The notes beneath the pieces are model-generated. The model did not search any database. It was given only the letters and a program-made list of their open reading frames with translations, and was not told the origin of the DNA. Position numbers and translations under genes: made by a program. A stretch of DNA of 64,000 nt from Epiperipatus broadwayi (taxonomy: Eukaryota > Onychophora > Udeonychophora > Euonychophora > Peripatidae): assembly GCA_028023455.1 (NCBI GenBank), contig JAQFVV010013326.1, positions 45,001-109,000 on the forward strand, in the 5' to 3' direction. Shown here in pieces: positions 15,479 to 25,277 of the stretch. The first letter of the stretch is position 1. The number at the start of each line of letters is the position of its first letter.

Positions 15479-15562
15479 AATTATAACATTTTGGGCTGTA
15501 CCATGTATTGTTTTCCATTAAACACCGATATTTCGATGGACTAGCAACGGCCATTATCAAGG
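15474..15562 (-). repeat. PLE-A terminal repeat (3' of copy 1)
   Basis: Non-coding terminal segment after the ORF stop, containing on the minus strand GTTGCTAGTCCATCG, AAATATCGGTGTTTAATGG and GTACAGCCCAAAA. The same block recurs at about 22,735-22,851 and 25,148-25,260. It ends in an (AT)n run. The segment has a short pairing (ATGG...CCAT) followed by GAAA, which weakly resembles a hammerhead ribozyme core; see findings. Confidence 0.75.
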
Positions 15563-17572
15563 TTAACTTTTGAAAGAAAAACCATTAGATCTTAAAAAAT
15601 AACGTGACTGTGTGCAAGATGAGAAATGAGATTCAAGTTCAGCATTCACAATATGAGGCTTATCAAAATGTTTATTTTACTCAGTATTTTTATCTATTAA
15701 TTTTAAGTTAATATTAGATAAAATGAGAGGTTTCCACATGGATGGAATATGTTGTGCTTCATCAGCCCTATTAAAAAGCAGTAGGTCTCTTTAATATTTC
15801 AATTGACTCTCTCATGGTTCTTAAATCATATCTTTCCAAATTAGCAAGTATTTTGGTATTGTCAAAATTAGGTTTGTGACCAGTTTCTAAATAGTGAAAA
15901 GTAAAAACTGATGTGCTAATTTTTTTGATGAAAAGCATTTCTATGCTCCTCAATTCTGACATTAATTTGTCTATTAGACTGACCCACATAGCCCTTGAGC
16001 ACTGAAAACATGGAATTTCATAAACTCCTTGGTGTTCCCAAAATATTCTGTCTTTAGGTTTATACAAAAAGTCACCAATTTTTATTGCCAGTAGAAAAAG
16101 TAGTCTTTATATAAAAAAACAAGATAGTCTTCTACTGATTTTACCAGTAACCCCCCTAATGTAAAGGCAAAATTACTTATTAAAAAAGGAATTGTCAATT
16201 TTATCCTTTTTTCTTTTTAGTATTAATGTTATATAAAGCCCTACATATGATGTTTTTATTACAATTATTCTTTATCAGATAAATTATAAGCTCTAGTGAA
16301 AAGATTTTTAGCTACAGAAAAAAAAATTGTGCAGGATGATGATGAGAATTAAAATTAAGATATCTGTTTGTATGAGTAGATTTTCTGTAAACTGATATTG
16401 ACAATGTTTCATCACATTTTCTTGCAATTAAAACATCTAAAAAAGAAAGTGATCTGCTATTTTCCACTTCCATAGTAAATTTAATATTTGGATGCCAATT
16501 ATTTATACAAGCAAGAAAAGAATTTAAAGAATCAATTCCATGAGGCCATATGACAAAAGTATCATCCACATATCTAAGCCAAATAGAAGGTTTTTTTAGT
16601 AGCTGCACATAATACTTGACTTTCAAAATTGTCCATGAAAAGATCAGCAATGACAGGTGACAGTGGGGATCCCATAGAAAGTCCTTTAATTTGTTTAAAC
16701 ATTTTAGAATTATAAACAAAAAATGTATTTTCAAGGCAATGCTTTGCTAATGGAATAATAAAATCAGGTAAATCATTGTACTGAGCTATTATATTTAATG
16801 CTTCTTCAACAGGAATATTAGTAAACATAGAAGAAACATCAAAACTAACCAATAAATCAATTCCAGTTAGTTTTAAGTTTTTAATTCTTGAAATGAAATG
16901 GCTTGAATTTTTAATTGTTTATGGAATCTTGACTGTCAATGGCTGTAAGCATTGGGCTAAATATCGAGCCAAAGCATGTGTGGGAGAGCATATAGCACAC
17001 ACAATAGCTCACAATGGTATCTCAGGTTTATGAATTTTATACAAACCATAAAATTTAAGATACAATGAAGAACCTTCTCTTGGAGAAATTTTAATTTTCA
17101 TATCTTCATCTATACTAGAACGTTTGATAAGACATTTTGTCTTTTTCTCTAAATATGTCAGAGAATCTCTAATAATCTTTTTATAAGTTCCATCATTTAA
17201 TAAATCTACAATTTTATTATTATAATCCAAATGATCAAGAACGACAGTAGAATTACCCTTATCTGCTGGAATAACAACAATTGAATCATCTTTTTTTAAA
17301 ATTTTGAAGTGCAATAAATTCTCTTTTAGATAAATTATTTTTTGGTGGTTTCATATTTTTTAAGACATCACAAACTTTAAATCTAATAAGATCAGCTGTG
17401 TGTAAGTCTATATTTTTTAAGGAAAATTCTATATTGCATATAATATTTTCAACTGGAACACGTTTAGGAGCTAATGTATAATTAAAACCTTTTTCCAACA
17501 GAGATATTTCATCAGAAAAAAGTTTATGATGGGATAAATTTTTTACATATGAATCACTCACAGTATTTGTAG
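15563..17572 (-). pseudogene. PLE-A copy 1 RT/GIY-YIG protein, C-terminal two-thirds
   Basis: Minus-strand remnant of a Penelope-type reverse transcriptase-endonuclease. In coding order: end of the N-terminal domain (17,286-17,572), RT motif region with ADKGNSTVVL (around 17,260) and Y(G)L.KIHKP (around 17,040), then FDVSSMFTNIP (about 16,820-16,850), LSMGSPLSPVIADLFMD (about 16,645-16,700) and the catalytic YVDD at 16,561-16,572. The GIY-YIG nuclease begins with GVYEIPC near 16,030 and includes ETGHKPNFDN near 15,870. A tail of about 70 residues follows to a stop at 15,563-15,565. Frameshifts are visible near 16,600 (in a T-run) and in the GIY-YIG core, where one base is missing relative to copy 2. 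The upstream end is cut at 17,572 by the LTR retrotransposon. The active protein of this family makes cDNA by target-primed reverse transcription; this copy cannot. Confidence 0.88.
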
Positions 17573-17945
17573 TGTAGAATATGGAGACAGTGACACTAGA
17601 AACATCCAGTTTTACAAGAATGGGAAGAGCAGAAAAGAAGATGAGAAGAGTGAGGACAAAGATGGCATAACGTATAGCCACATGTGGAACCAAACATCTT
17701 ATTTTTTATTTGTCGTGAGTAACCAAACTTTTCTTTGAAGAGACTTTAATTATATGTATACTTTTGAATTTGTTGCTGTTTTTTCCTTATGCACATATTG
17801 TTATCTTAAGCATAGATATTTTTTTTGTATAATAACACACAACATGTAACAAATAAATTAGCTTGAAGAAAGTAAAAGTGTCTTCGACTCTAAGTTAATA
17901 AATTGTGTTTTCAGCTGAGATTGTTAACTTCCTGAAAACACTACA
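17573..17945 (+). repeat. 5' LTR
   Basis: 373 bp, TGTAGAATATGG at the left and AAAACACTACA at the right, matching 21,939-22,311 along its length. It includes a TATA-like TGTATAATAA and an AATAAA-like string (CAAATAAATTAG) in the right half, plausible transcription start and polyadenylation signals. Confidence 0.93.
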
Positions 17946-17947
17946 GA

Positions 17948-17965
17948 TGGCGCAGTCATCAACAG
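17948..17965 (+). promoter_or_regulatory. tRNA primer binding site
   Basis: TGGCGCAGTCATCAAC starts two bases after the 5' LTR. The leading TGG is complementary to a tRNA CCA end, and TGGCGC fits a tRNA ending GCGCCA. The tRNA identity cannot be set from the window. Confidence 0.75.
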
Positions 17966-18035
17966 GATGTTAAATCAGAGATTGTATTTTTGTGCGTAAT
18001 TTGGGAAATGATAATAGATCAGAATAAATATAAAA

Positions 18036-18798
18036 ATGGCAGTATCCTCACACATATTAAGAGATTTTGAAATAGGAAACCCGGCGGGATGGATTCTCTA
18101 CATCGAACAAATAGAAAAATATATGAGATTAAATAAAGTCGAGGATGATGAAATGAAAATCTTGACATTGTTGTATTTTGCCGGAATAGACGTAGTTCAG
18201 ATTGCTAAACAGTTGGCGGAGAACAAAACTCTGAAGCAAATACCATATAAGCTATTAGTTGAAAAACTTACAAATTATTTTCAACCAGCAATTACAAAAA
18301 AGAGTCACTCATTTGAGATTCAGAATAAGAAAACAAAACACACATGAAAGCTATTCGGAATATAACCTTGCATTGCGGACATTAGCACGAGACTGTGTAT
18401 TCCTGGACATAGATGACATGCTCCTAGACCAGTTCCTATACGGCATGACAGACCATAATCTGAGGAAACAACTACTGAGTGAAATAGAGATTGATTATAA
18501 TGCAGCAATTGCAAAATGTGTGGCTCATGAGACCCTAGTGATCAATGCAAAGGAATTTCGAGAGGGAATCCAAAAAAAAAATTATACGACAGATGTGCAT
18601 AAACTAGAACCAATGGAAACACAACCACAGACATCGAGAGAGACTTTTAGTTGTTATTGTTAGGGTATGAAAGGACACATGAAAAGGACATGTAAGAATA
18701 GAACTTTGAAATGCCGAACTTGTGGCATTAAGGACCATATGGTGATCGTTTGCAGAAACAGGGATGGAAAGCAATACAGAAGTGATAAGAAAATGTAA
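18036..18798 (+). pseudogene. Gag-like polyprotein with two zinc knuckles (broken)
   Basis: Starts at the first ATG after the primer binding site (18,036). The first 104 codons include a capsid-type sequence with LTLLYFAGIDVVQIA; the protein then continues in another frame (18,259-18,663), so there is a frameshift near 18,330. A first nucleocapsid knuckle (C-Y-C, then GMKGHMKRTC) has a TAG at 18,661-18,663 within it, and a second knuckle (CRTCGIKDHMVIVC) follows at about 18,708-18,750. Both match C-x2-C-x4-H-x4-C. The product would form the particle and bind the element RNA; this copy cannot make it intact. Confidence 0.82.
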
Positions 18799-19200
18799 GT
18801 GACAAGGAGGGCAAAAATAAAGAAATGTGAGACAAACCTGAGTGAACAAATAGTGCTGGATGTCAGAATAATAAATGTAAAAGTGACGATGGAGATAGAC
18901 AGTGGGGCAGGTCTATCCATCCTGTCAATAAAAGACTGGGAAAAAATTAACAGCATATCCAAGTTGAAACTAAATTTGGATAAGACTAATGTTATCACCA
19001 CTGATGTAAATGGAAACAACATCCAAAGTTGTGGAAAAATTTCGGTCCCAGTGAAATTAAATAACAAAAGCAAAATTTTGTCTTTGTACATAGTTAAAAA
19101 AAACATAAAACCCTTACTGGGCTGAAACTGGTTCCGCCCACTGGGCATATCCATACAAGTGATTAAAACTAGAAAATGTAGTGTGACAGAAATTCCCAAG
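18799..19200 (+). pseudogene. Retroviral-type aspartic protease domain (broken)
   Basis: Frame 18,799-19,125 contains the active-site motif DSGAG (in MEIDSGAGLSILSIKDW, around 18,895-18,945), normal for Ty3/Gypsy proteases that cut the polyprotein. The typical ending LLG is present at about 19,117, followed at once by a TGA (19,123-19,125) where the family usually continues with a short acidic or basic residue run. A frame change is then needed to enter the RT region near 19,200. Confidence 0.8.
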
Positions 19201-20550
19201 GATATTTGAGGAAGAAATAGGAATACTGAAGATAGACCCAGTAGACATAGAACTTACTGATGAGGCCCAACCGGTAGCAAGCAAACCCAGGAAGGTTCCA
19301 TTTGCACTAAGAGCAAAGGTCGAAGAAAGTCTGTCAGCCCTGGTAAAGGAAGGAGTGTTGTCACCAGTGGAAAGTTCAGATTGGGCCACTCCAATTGTGA
19401 TAGTCACAAAGCCAGATGGGAGTTTACAGATCTGTGGGGACTACAGGTTTACTGTAAACCAGTACCTAAAAAAGTGCATATCCAGTCCTGAATGTCACTG
19501 AAATAGTGGCATCACTCCAGGAAGCTTCAGTTTTCACTAAGATAAATTTAAGGTCATCTTTTCATCAAATCCCTGTCATGGATAGGTCTGCAAAAATACT
19601 AACTCTCTGTACTCATGTCGGTCTTTTCCAGTGCAATAAGCTACCATATGAAACCATGACAGCCCCCAACATATTCCAAGCTAAAATATATCAAATGATG
19701 TGGAATATGGAGGGGGTAATCCCCTACCTGGATGACCTACTGATTTATGCTACATCAGAAACCGAACTAAAGGAACGCAAGCTTACCATATGCGACTGAT
19801 TGGAAAAAGTGGGAATCAGGATAAATATCACTAAGAGCATTTGGTCCATGAGAGAAATAAAGTTCTTGGGTCATATTGTTGATCAAAATGGAAAACATCA
19901 TCTCGAGAAGGTCGCCGCGATAAAAAATGCTCCAGTACCAAGAAATGTAAAAGACTTACAAGCATTTCTGGGAATGCTAACCTTCAACAAAACCTTTTTG
20001 AAGGGAAAGGCACATCAGCTAAAACCCCTTTATGCCTTATTATGCAAAAGTCAGTGCTGGAAGTGGAAGACTGAACACCAAACTGTTTTCCAGGCAACCA
20101 AGGATTTATTGTCATCTGAAAGTCTGTTAATGCATTACCAAGGTAATTAAGAAGTTATAGTAACCATGGACACTTCAGAATATGGGGTTGGAGCCATCAT
20201 ATCACACTTGATAAATGGACAAGAACATCCAATAGCCTATGCCTCCTGTACCCTATCACCTGTGGAAACTAACTATAGCCAGCTAGACAAAAAATACCTC
20301 GCTATCATTTTCACGGTAAAGAAATTTCATCAGTACATCTATGTATGAAATTTCACCTTATGCACCGATCATCACCCACTATTAGGCATATTAGGTAAGA
20401 ACAAAAAAACACCCGAATATAGCAGCCAGATAATGCTAAGATGGATTAATATACTGGCAGCATACGATTATACTTTAGTACACAAGCCAAGAAGGGACAT
20501 ACCTCATGCTGATGCCTATCACATCTACCACTGAAGGCATATAGACCATG
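19201..20550 (+). pseudogene. Ty3/Gypsy reverse transcriptase and RNase H (broken)
   Basis: RT begins with the usual proline/lysine run (SKPRKVPFALRAKVEESL, about 19,280-19,335), then VLSPVESSDWATPIVIVTKP and a palm region with INLRSSFHQIPV (about 19,545-19,580). The catalytic box YLDD is intact at 19,724-19,735. A stop at 19,797-19,799 and a frame change near 19,495 break the frame. RNase H starts with VTMDTSEYGVGAI (about 20,160) and keeps TDHHPLLG (about 20,360), but the usual glutamate of the KEALA-type helix is lysine here (QLDKKYLAI), so a catalytic carboxylate appears lost, and a TGA at 20,346-20,348 interrupts the domain. Confidence 0.85.
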
Positions 20551-21914
20551 TGAATTCATGGAAGTAAATTTATTGGAAGTGGTGAAATTGGATTATATAG
20601 TAAATAGTGCAAAAATAGTGGAGTGGATAGCTAGTGATTTGGGATGTTGCCAAATGAGGACTTGGATAAAGGAAGGATGGCCAAGCCACCATCCTGATAA
20701 TCTTCACATAGTTATCTGGAATACCCATCAAACCCTCTCAACCTGTAATGGTTGTATCACCAGGACAGATAGTGTATCCGTACCGATGAAAGGTCGTGCC
20801 CAGGTCTTAAGACTACACCATGCTGGACACCTAGGAATAGTGAAAATGAAAGCCTTGTCATGTTCATATGTGTGGTGTCCAAGAATTTACCAAGAGATCG
20901 AAGAGATGGTGGGACAATGTCACAGTTGCCAAGCTGAGGCAAACCTACCAAGAAAAACACAGCTCTTGGATAGAACCAAACAAACCCTGGGAACGGATCC
21001 ACATTGATTATGCTGGGCCTATAGAGGGACAAATGGTTTTAGTGGTGGTGGACACATACAGCAATTGGGTGGAGTACTGTTTGTTAAGGTCGGCAAACTC
21101 GACATGTATCGAACGGGCTCTCCAAGAGATATTTACCACGCATGGATACCCTGAAATATTGGTATCGGATAATGGAACAAGCTTTACTTCCACCAGTTTT
21201 GGAGACTTCCTGACAAAAAAAGAAATATGTCACATTTTTGCACCAACATACCACCCTGCATCAAATGGTTTGGCAGAGAAGGCAGTCCAGTGTTTAAAAA
21301 AGGACCTGAAGAAAACAAGCAAGACTAGGATGGAGGAGGCATTGCTGGAAATCATGTTCTTCCAACATTTTTTGCCAAGGTCTAAAGATGGTAAATCACC
21401 GTCCGAACTGTTATTCAACAGAACATGTCGCACACACATGTCAACCATTTTACCCCAAAAGGAAAGAACTAAGAGAGAACCAGAAGGTGATTTCCATAAA
21501 CACTTAAAAAGGTTCTAAAGAAATGATCCAGTCTGAGTGCGTGATATACTAAGAAAGAGATGGCTACCTAGAACCATCATAAGTGTGAAATCAAGGACAA
21601 TTTATCAAATAAGACTAGAGAATGGTTCATCTGTCCATAAACACATAGACCACTTAAGGAGATCTCTGAGTGCTCGAATGGATATTCCAGAAACTGTTGG
21701 AACTGCCAGTCAATGGGACATTTTGCCTAAAGAAGATAAGGAAGGATTGTCACAAATAACACAGGAAGAGTTTTGCCAGAACCAGACCAGATGGATAGTG
21801 TATTGGAAGTTACAGACCCGATACATGACACTGATAGTGGGCCAACCCAACAAGAGGGTGAGACACCTGCAACAAGAGTTCACCATGAGCATAGGCTTCC
21901 AGAAAGGTTGAAGG
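20551..21914 (+). pseudogene. Ty3/Gypsy integrase (broken)
   Basis: The HHCC zinc-binding region (HHAGHLGIVKMKAL ... CHSCQ) lies at about 20,815-20,935. The catalytic core follows in a different frame (20,868-21,518) with the three carboxylates: D in HIDYAGP (about 21,003), D in VSDNGTSF (about 21,165-21,190) and E in NGLAEKAV (about 21,265-21,290). A C-terminal region with RKRWLPRTI and LENGSSVHKHIDHLRR (21,537-21,670) resembles the usual post-core SH3-like segment. No chromodomain is evident. The function would be integration of cDNA; at least two frame breaks make it a pseudogene. Confidence 0.85.
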
Positions 21915-21925
21915 ACTATGTTCTA

Positions 21926-21938
21926 GAGTAAGAGGAGG
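21926..21938 (+). promoter_or_regulatory. Polypurine tract
   Basis: AGAGTAAGAGGAGG-type purine run ends directly at the first base of the 3' LTR (21,939), the position expected for plus-strand priming. Confidence 0.75.
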
Positions 21939-22311
21939 TGTAGAATATGGAGACGGTGACTCTAGAAATGTCTGGTTTTACGAGACTGGGAAAAGCAGAA
22001 AAGAAGATGAGAAGAGAGAGGACAAAGATGGTGTAATGTATAGCCACATGTGGAACCAAATATCTTATTTTTCATTTGTCGTGAGTAACCAAACTTTTCT
22101 TTGAAGAGACTTTAATTATATGTATACTTTTGAATTTGTTGTTGTTTTTTCCTTATGCACATATTTTATCTTAAGCATAGATATTTTTTTGTATAATAAC
22201 ATACAATGGGTAACAAATAAAGTAGCTTTAAGAAAGTAAAACTGTCTTCGACTCTCTAAGTTAATAAATTGTGTTTTTGGCTAAGATCACTAACTTCCCG
22301 AAAACACTACA
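21939..22311 (+). repeat. 3' LTR
   Basis: 373 bp, TGTAGAATATGG to AAAACACTACA; same length as the 5' LTR because the few small indels balance. After it the interrupted PLE-A sequence resumes at 22,312. Confidence 0.93.
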
Positions 22312-22785
22312 TTTAGCAAATTATTTTTTCTTTTTACTTATTAATAAAGCAAAAGTTTCAAAGTTTTAAATTCTGAATCTTTAACAGATCGAAAATAACC
22401 AATTTTATCAAAAATAGACCAAAGAATGGGGTGTATAATATTGCTTAACATTATCCATTCTCTCAGTAAAAAAGAATCAATATAGTTTAACTTCTTTCTA
22501 ACATCATGAATAAAAGAAATCAAAAATTTTCTACTCACCACCTGTAGAATGTTTCTTATTTTAAAAGTCTTTGAATGAAATTTTAATCTGCAGCATTTTG
22601 GAACCATCTCATTATCTCTACAATGAATTAAAAATATAAGGTCGCACAACAATTTTTCTTTCTTTATGCAAGATTTTTCCAAAGTTCTTAAACAAAAAAA
22701 CAATTGCTCCCCATAAAGATTAATAATATTATATTTAATGTTTTCATGGTTATATGATGTAGATAAATTATAACTTCTTGGGCTG
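22312..22785 (-). pseudogene. PLE-A copy 1, N-terminal domain
   Basis: Minus-strand frame (stop at 22,341, open upstream to 22,850) with the sequence NIINLYGEQLFFCLRTLEK and MVPKCCRLKF followed by a helical, Lys/Leu-rich stretch. This matches the region that precedes the RT in Penelope-type proteins. It is the 5' part of the element whose remainder starts at 17,572; a stop separates the pieces near the insertion. The true translation start is uncertain: a Met codon at about 22,804 (MENIRWYSP) lies inside the terminal repeat. Confidence 0.75.
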
Positions 22786-22851
22786 TACCATCTAATGTTT
22801 TCCATTAAACACCGATATTTCAACGATGGACTAGCAACCATCATGATCAAG
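22735..22851 (-). repeat. PLE-A terminal repeat (middle copy)
   Basis: Reverse complement of the 25,148-25,260 block and same orientation as the 15,474-15,562 block. It follows the ORF end of the tail fragment at 22,852-23,088 and precedes the N-terminal coding part of copy 1, so for copy 1 it acts as a direct 5' terminal repeat, while for copy 2 it lies inverted. One copy-specific change: CCATCGTTGAAAT in place of CCATCGAAAT. Confidence 0.8.
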
Positions 22852-23088
22852 GTTAACTTTTGAAATAAAAACCATTAGATTTTAAAAAATAACGTGACTG
22901 TGTACGAGATGAGAAATGAGATTCAAGTTCAGCATTCACAATATGAGGCTTATCAGAATGTTTATTTTCCTCAGTATTTGTACCTATTAATTTTAAGTTA
23001 ATATTAGATAAAATGAGAGATTTCCACATAGCTGGAATACATTGTGCTTCATCAGGCCTATTTAAACCAGTAGGTCTATTTAATATTT
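22852..23088 (-). pseudogene. PLE-A tail fragment: ORF C-terminal extension
   Basis: An uninterrupted minus-strand frame from about 23,088 to a TAA at 22,852-22,854. It begins in the last part of the GIY-YIG region (ILNRPTG) and continues through NRPDEAQ, an HIVNAELESHFSS segment and FYFKS-stop. It is the 3' end of an upstream PLE-A unit joined head-to-tail to copy 1 through the middle terminal repeat, an arrangement known for Penelope-like elements. The openness of this frame, seen also in copies 1 and 2 with changes, shows that the sequence after the nuclease is coding. Confidence 0.75.
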
Positions 23089-23112
23089 TAAAAACAATTT
23101 ACTAATAATACT

Positions 23113-25147
23113 GTGAGTAATTCATATGTAAAAAATTTATCCCATCGTAAACTTTCTTCTGATGAAATGTCTCTGATGGAAAAAGGTTTTAATTATGCAT
23201 TGGCTCTTAAACGTGTTCCAGTTGAAATTATTATATGCAATATAGAATCTTCCTTAAAAAATATAGACTTACACACAGCTGATCTTATTATATTTGAAGT
23301 TTGCGATATCTTAAAAAGTATGAAACCACCAAAAAATAATTTATCTAAAGGAGAATTTATTGCACTTCAAAATTTTAAAAAAAGATGATTCAATTGTTGT
23401 TATTCCAGCATATAAGGGTAATTCTACTGTTGTTCTTGATCATTTGGATTATAATAATAAAATTGTAGATTTATTAAATGATGGAACTTATGAAAAGATT
23501 ATTAGAGATCCTCTGACATATTTAGAGAAAAAGACAAAATGTCTTATCAAACGTTCTAGTATAGATGAAGATATGAAAATTAAAATTTCTCCAAGAGAAG
23601 GTTCTTCATTATATCTTAAATTTTATGGTTTGCCTAAAATTAATAAACCTGAGATACCATTGTGACCTATTGTGTGTGCTATAGGCTCTCCCACACATGT
23701 TTTGGCTCAATATTTAGGCCAATGCTTACAGCCATTGACAGTCAAGATTCCATCAAGAATTAAAAATTCAAGCTATTTTATTTTAATAATTAAAAACTTA
23801 AAACTAACTGGAACTGATTTATTGGTTAGTTTTGATGTTTCTTCTATATTTACTAATATTCCTGTTGAAGAAGCATTAAATATAATAGCTCAGTACAATG
23901 ATTTACCTGATTTTATTATTCCATTAGCAAAGCATTGCCTTGAAAATACATTTTTTTTGTTTATAATTCTCAAATGTTTAAACAAATCAATGGACTTTCT
24001 ATGGGATCCCCACTGTCACCTGTCATTGCTGATCTTTTCATGGACAATTTTGAAAGTCAAGTATTATATGCAGCTACTAAAAAACCTTCTATTTGGCTTA
24101 GATATGTGGATGATACTTTTGTCATATGGCCTCATGGAAAATTCTTTTCTTGCTTTTATAAATAATTGGCATCCAAATATTAAATTTACTATGGAAGTGA
24201 AAAATAACAGATCACTTTCTTTTTTAGATGTTTTAATTGCAAAAAATATGATGAAACATTGTCAATATCAGTTTACAGAAAATCTACTCATACAAACAGA
24301 TATCTTAATTTTAATTCTCATCATCATCCTGCACAAATTTTTTTTTTCTGTAGCTAAAAATCTTTTCACTAGAGCTTATAATTTATCTGATAAAGAATAT
24401 CTTTCTCAAGAAATAGAACTTACAAAAAGTATTCTGCTTTCTAATAATTATAATAAAAACATCATATGTAGGACTTTATATAACATTAATACTAAAAGAA
24501 AAAAAGGATAGAATTGACAATTCCTCTTTTAATAGAGTAATTTTGCATTTACATTAGAGGGGTTACTTATACAATCAGTAGAAGACTATCTTGTTTTAAT
24601 ATAAAGACTACTTTTTGTACTGGCAAAAAAATTGGTGATTTTTTGTATAAACCTAAAGACAGAATATTTTTGGAACACCAATGAGTTTATGAAATTCCGT
24701 GTTTTCAGTGCTCAAGAGGCTATGTGGGTCAAGTTAATAGATGAATTAATGTCAGAATTAATGCACATAGAAATGCTTTTCATCAAAAAATTAGCACATC
24801 AGTTTTTAGTTCCCATTATGTAGAAACTGGTCACAAACCTAATTTTGACAATGCAAAAATACTTGCTAATTTGGAAAGATATGATTTAAAAACCATTTGA
24901 GAGTCAATTGAAATATTAAAGAGACCTACTGGTTTTTAATAGGGCTGATGAAGCACAACATATTCCAGCTATGTGGAAACCTCTCATTTTATCTAATATT
25001 AACTTAAAATTAATAAATAAAAATACTGAGTGAAATAAACATTTTGATAAGCCTCATATTGTGAATGCTGAACTTGAATCTCATTTCTCATCTCACACAC
25101 AGTCATGTAATTTTTTAAGAACTAATGGTTTTTCTTTCAAAAGTTAA
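23113..25147 (+). pseudogene. PLE-A copy 2 RT/GIY-YIG protein (broken)
   Basis: In order: N-terminal part (23,113-23,388), RT entry (23,360-23,665, with PAYKGNS where copy 1 has ADKGNS, so the RT motif aspartate is changed), LPKINKPEIPL, palm with FDVSSIFTNIP, LSMGSPLSPVIADLFMD in another frame (about 23,990-24,045), and the catalytic YVDD intact at 24,103-24,114. A second frame shift follows near 24,140. The GIY-YIG core VYEIPCFQCSRGYVGQ is at 24,685-24,732, followed by an in-frame TGA at 24,742-24,744. ETGHKPNFDN is at about 24,826-24,855. The C-terminal extension ends at TAA 25,145-25,147. Family proteins combine target cleavage by GIY-YIG with reverse transcription; this copy is dead. Confidence 0.88.
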
Positions 25148-25260
25148 CCTTGATAATAGCGGTTGCTAGTCCATCGAAATATCGGTGTTTAATGGAAAAC
25201 AATACATGGTACAGCCCAAAATATTATAATTTATCTACATCATATAACCATGAAAACATT
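25148..25260 (+). repeat. PLE-A terminal repeat (3' of copy 2)
   Basis: Contains GTTGCTAGTCCATCG, AAATATCGGTG and GTACAGCCCAAAA, then TTATCTACATCATATAACC, which equals the sequence immediately upstream of the N-terminal coding part of copy 1 (reverse complement near 22,740-22,775). It ends in (AT)n. Confidence 0.8.
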
Positions 25261-25277
25261 ATATATATATATATATA

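Larger units (their letters stand above)
17573..22311 (+). mobile_element. Ty3/Gypsy-type LTR retrotransposon (4.74 kb), nested in PLE-A
   Basis: Complete in structure: 373-bp 5' LTR (17,573-17,945), primer binding site from 17,948, gag, protease, RT, RNase H, integrase in the Ty3/Gypsy order, polypurine tract just before 21,939, and 373-bp 3' LTR (21,939-22,311). The LTRs begin TGTAG and end CTACA. They differ by about 30 substitutions plus three small indels by eye (roughly nine-tenths identical), so the insertion is not recent. The coding region carries several stops and frameshifts. No envelope-like frame is seen after integrase. It sits in the N-terminal coding part of PLE-A copy 1 with a 5-bp imperfect target duplication. 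Confidence 0.93.
15474..22785 (-). mobile_element. Penelope-like element A, copy 1 (split by an LTR retrotransposon)
   Basis: A minus-strand Penelope-like retroelement whose body lies in two pieces: 5' part at 22,312-22,785 and 3' part at 15,474-17,572, with the LTR element 17,573-22,311 inserted between them. The pieces join colinearly when compared with copy 2 at 23.1-25.2 kb, and a 5-bp near-identical target duplication (TTTAG at 22,312-22,316 and TGTAG at 17,568-17,572) flanks the insertion. Domains in coding order: N-terminal region, reverse transcriptase with YVDD, GIY-YIG endonuclease, C-terminal extension, non-coding terminal repeat. It is defective (several frameshifts and stops). 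Confidence 0.85.
23089..25260 (+). mobile_element. Penelope-like element A, copy 2 (5'-truncated)
   Basis: Plus-strand copy of the same family as copy 1. It begins inside the N-terminal domain at about 23,089, right at the edge of the inverted tail fragment, and ends with the terminal repeat and an (AT)n run at 25,260-25,277. With copy 1 it makes an inverted pair of about 2 kb arms, interrupted on the left arm by the LTR retrotransposon. Confidence 0.88.

Noticed and set aside
18660-19199. 179-codon minus-strand frame opposite the Gypsy gag/protease
   Set aside because: Antisense shadow of a retrotransposon coding region with clear motifs on the plus strand.
22985-23055. CTGATGA ... GAAA as hammerhead ribozyme core on the minus strand (also 24,945 and 15,750 kb-region equivalents)
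   Set aside because: The spacing is right, but the segment between does not form a proper stem II, and the string lies in the coding extension of the PLE-A protein, which explains its conservation.
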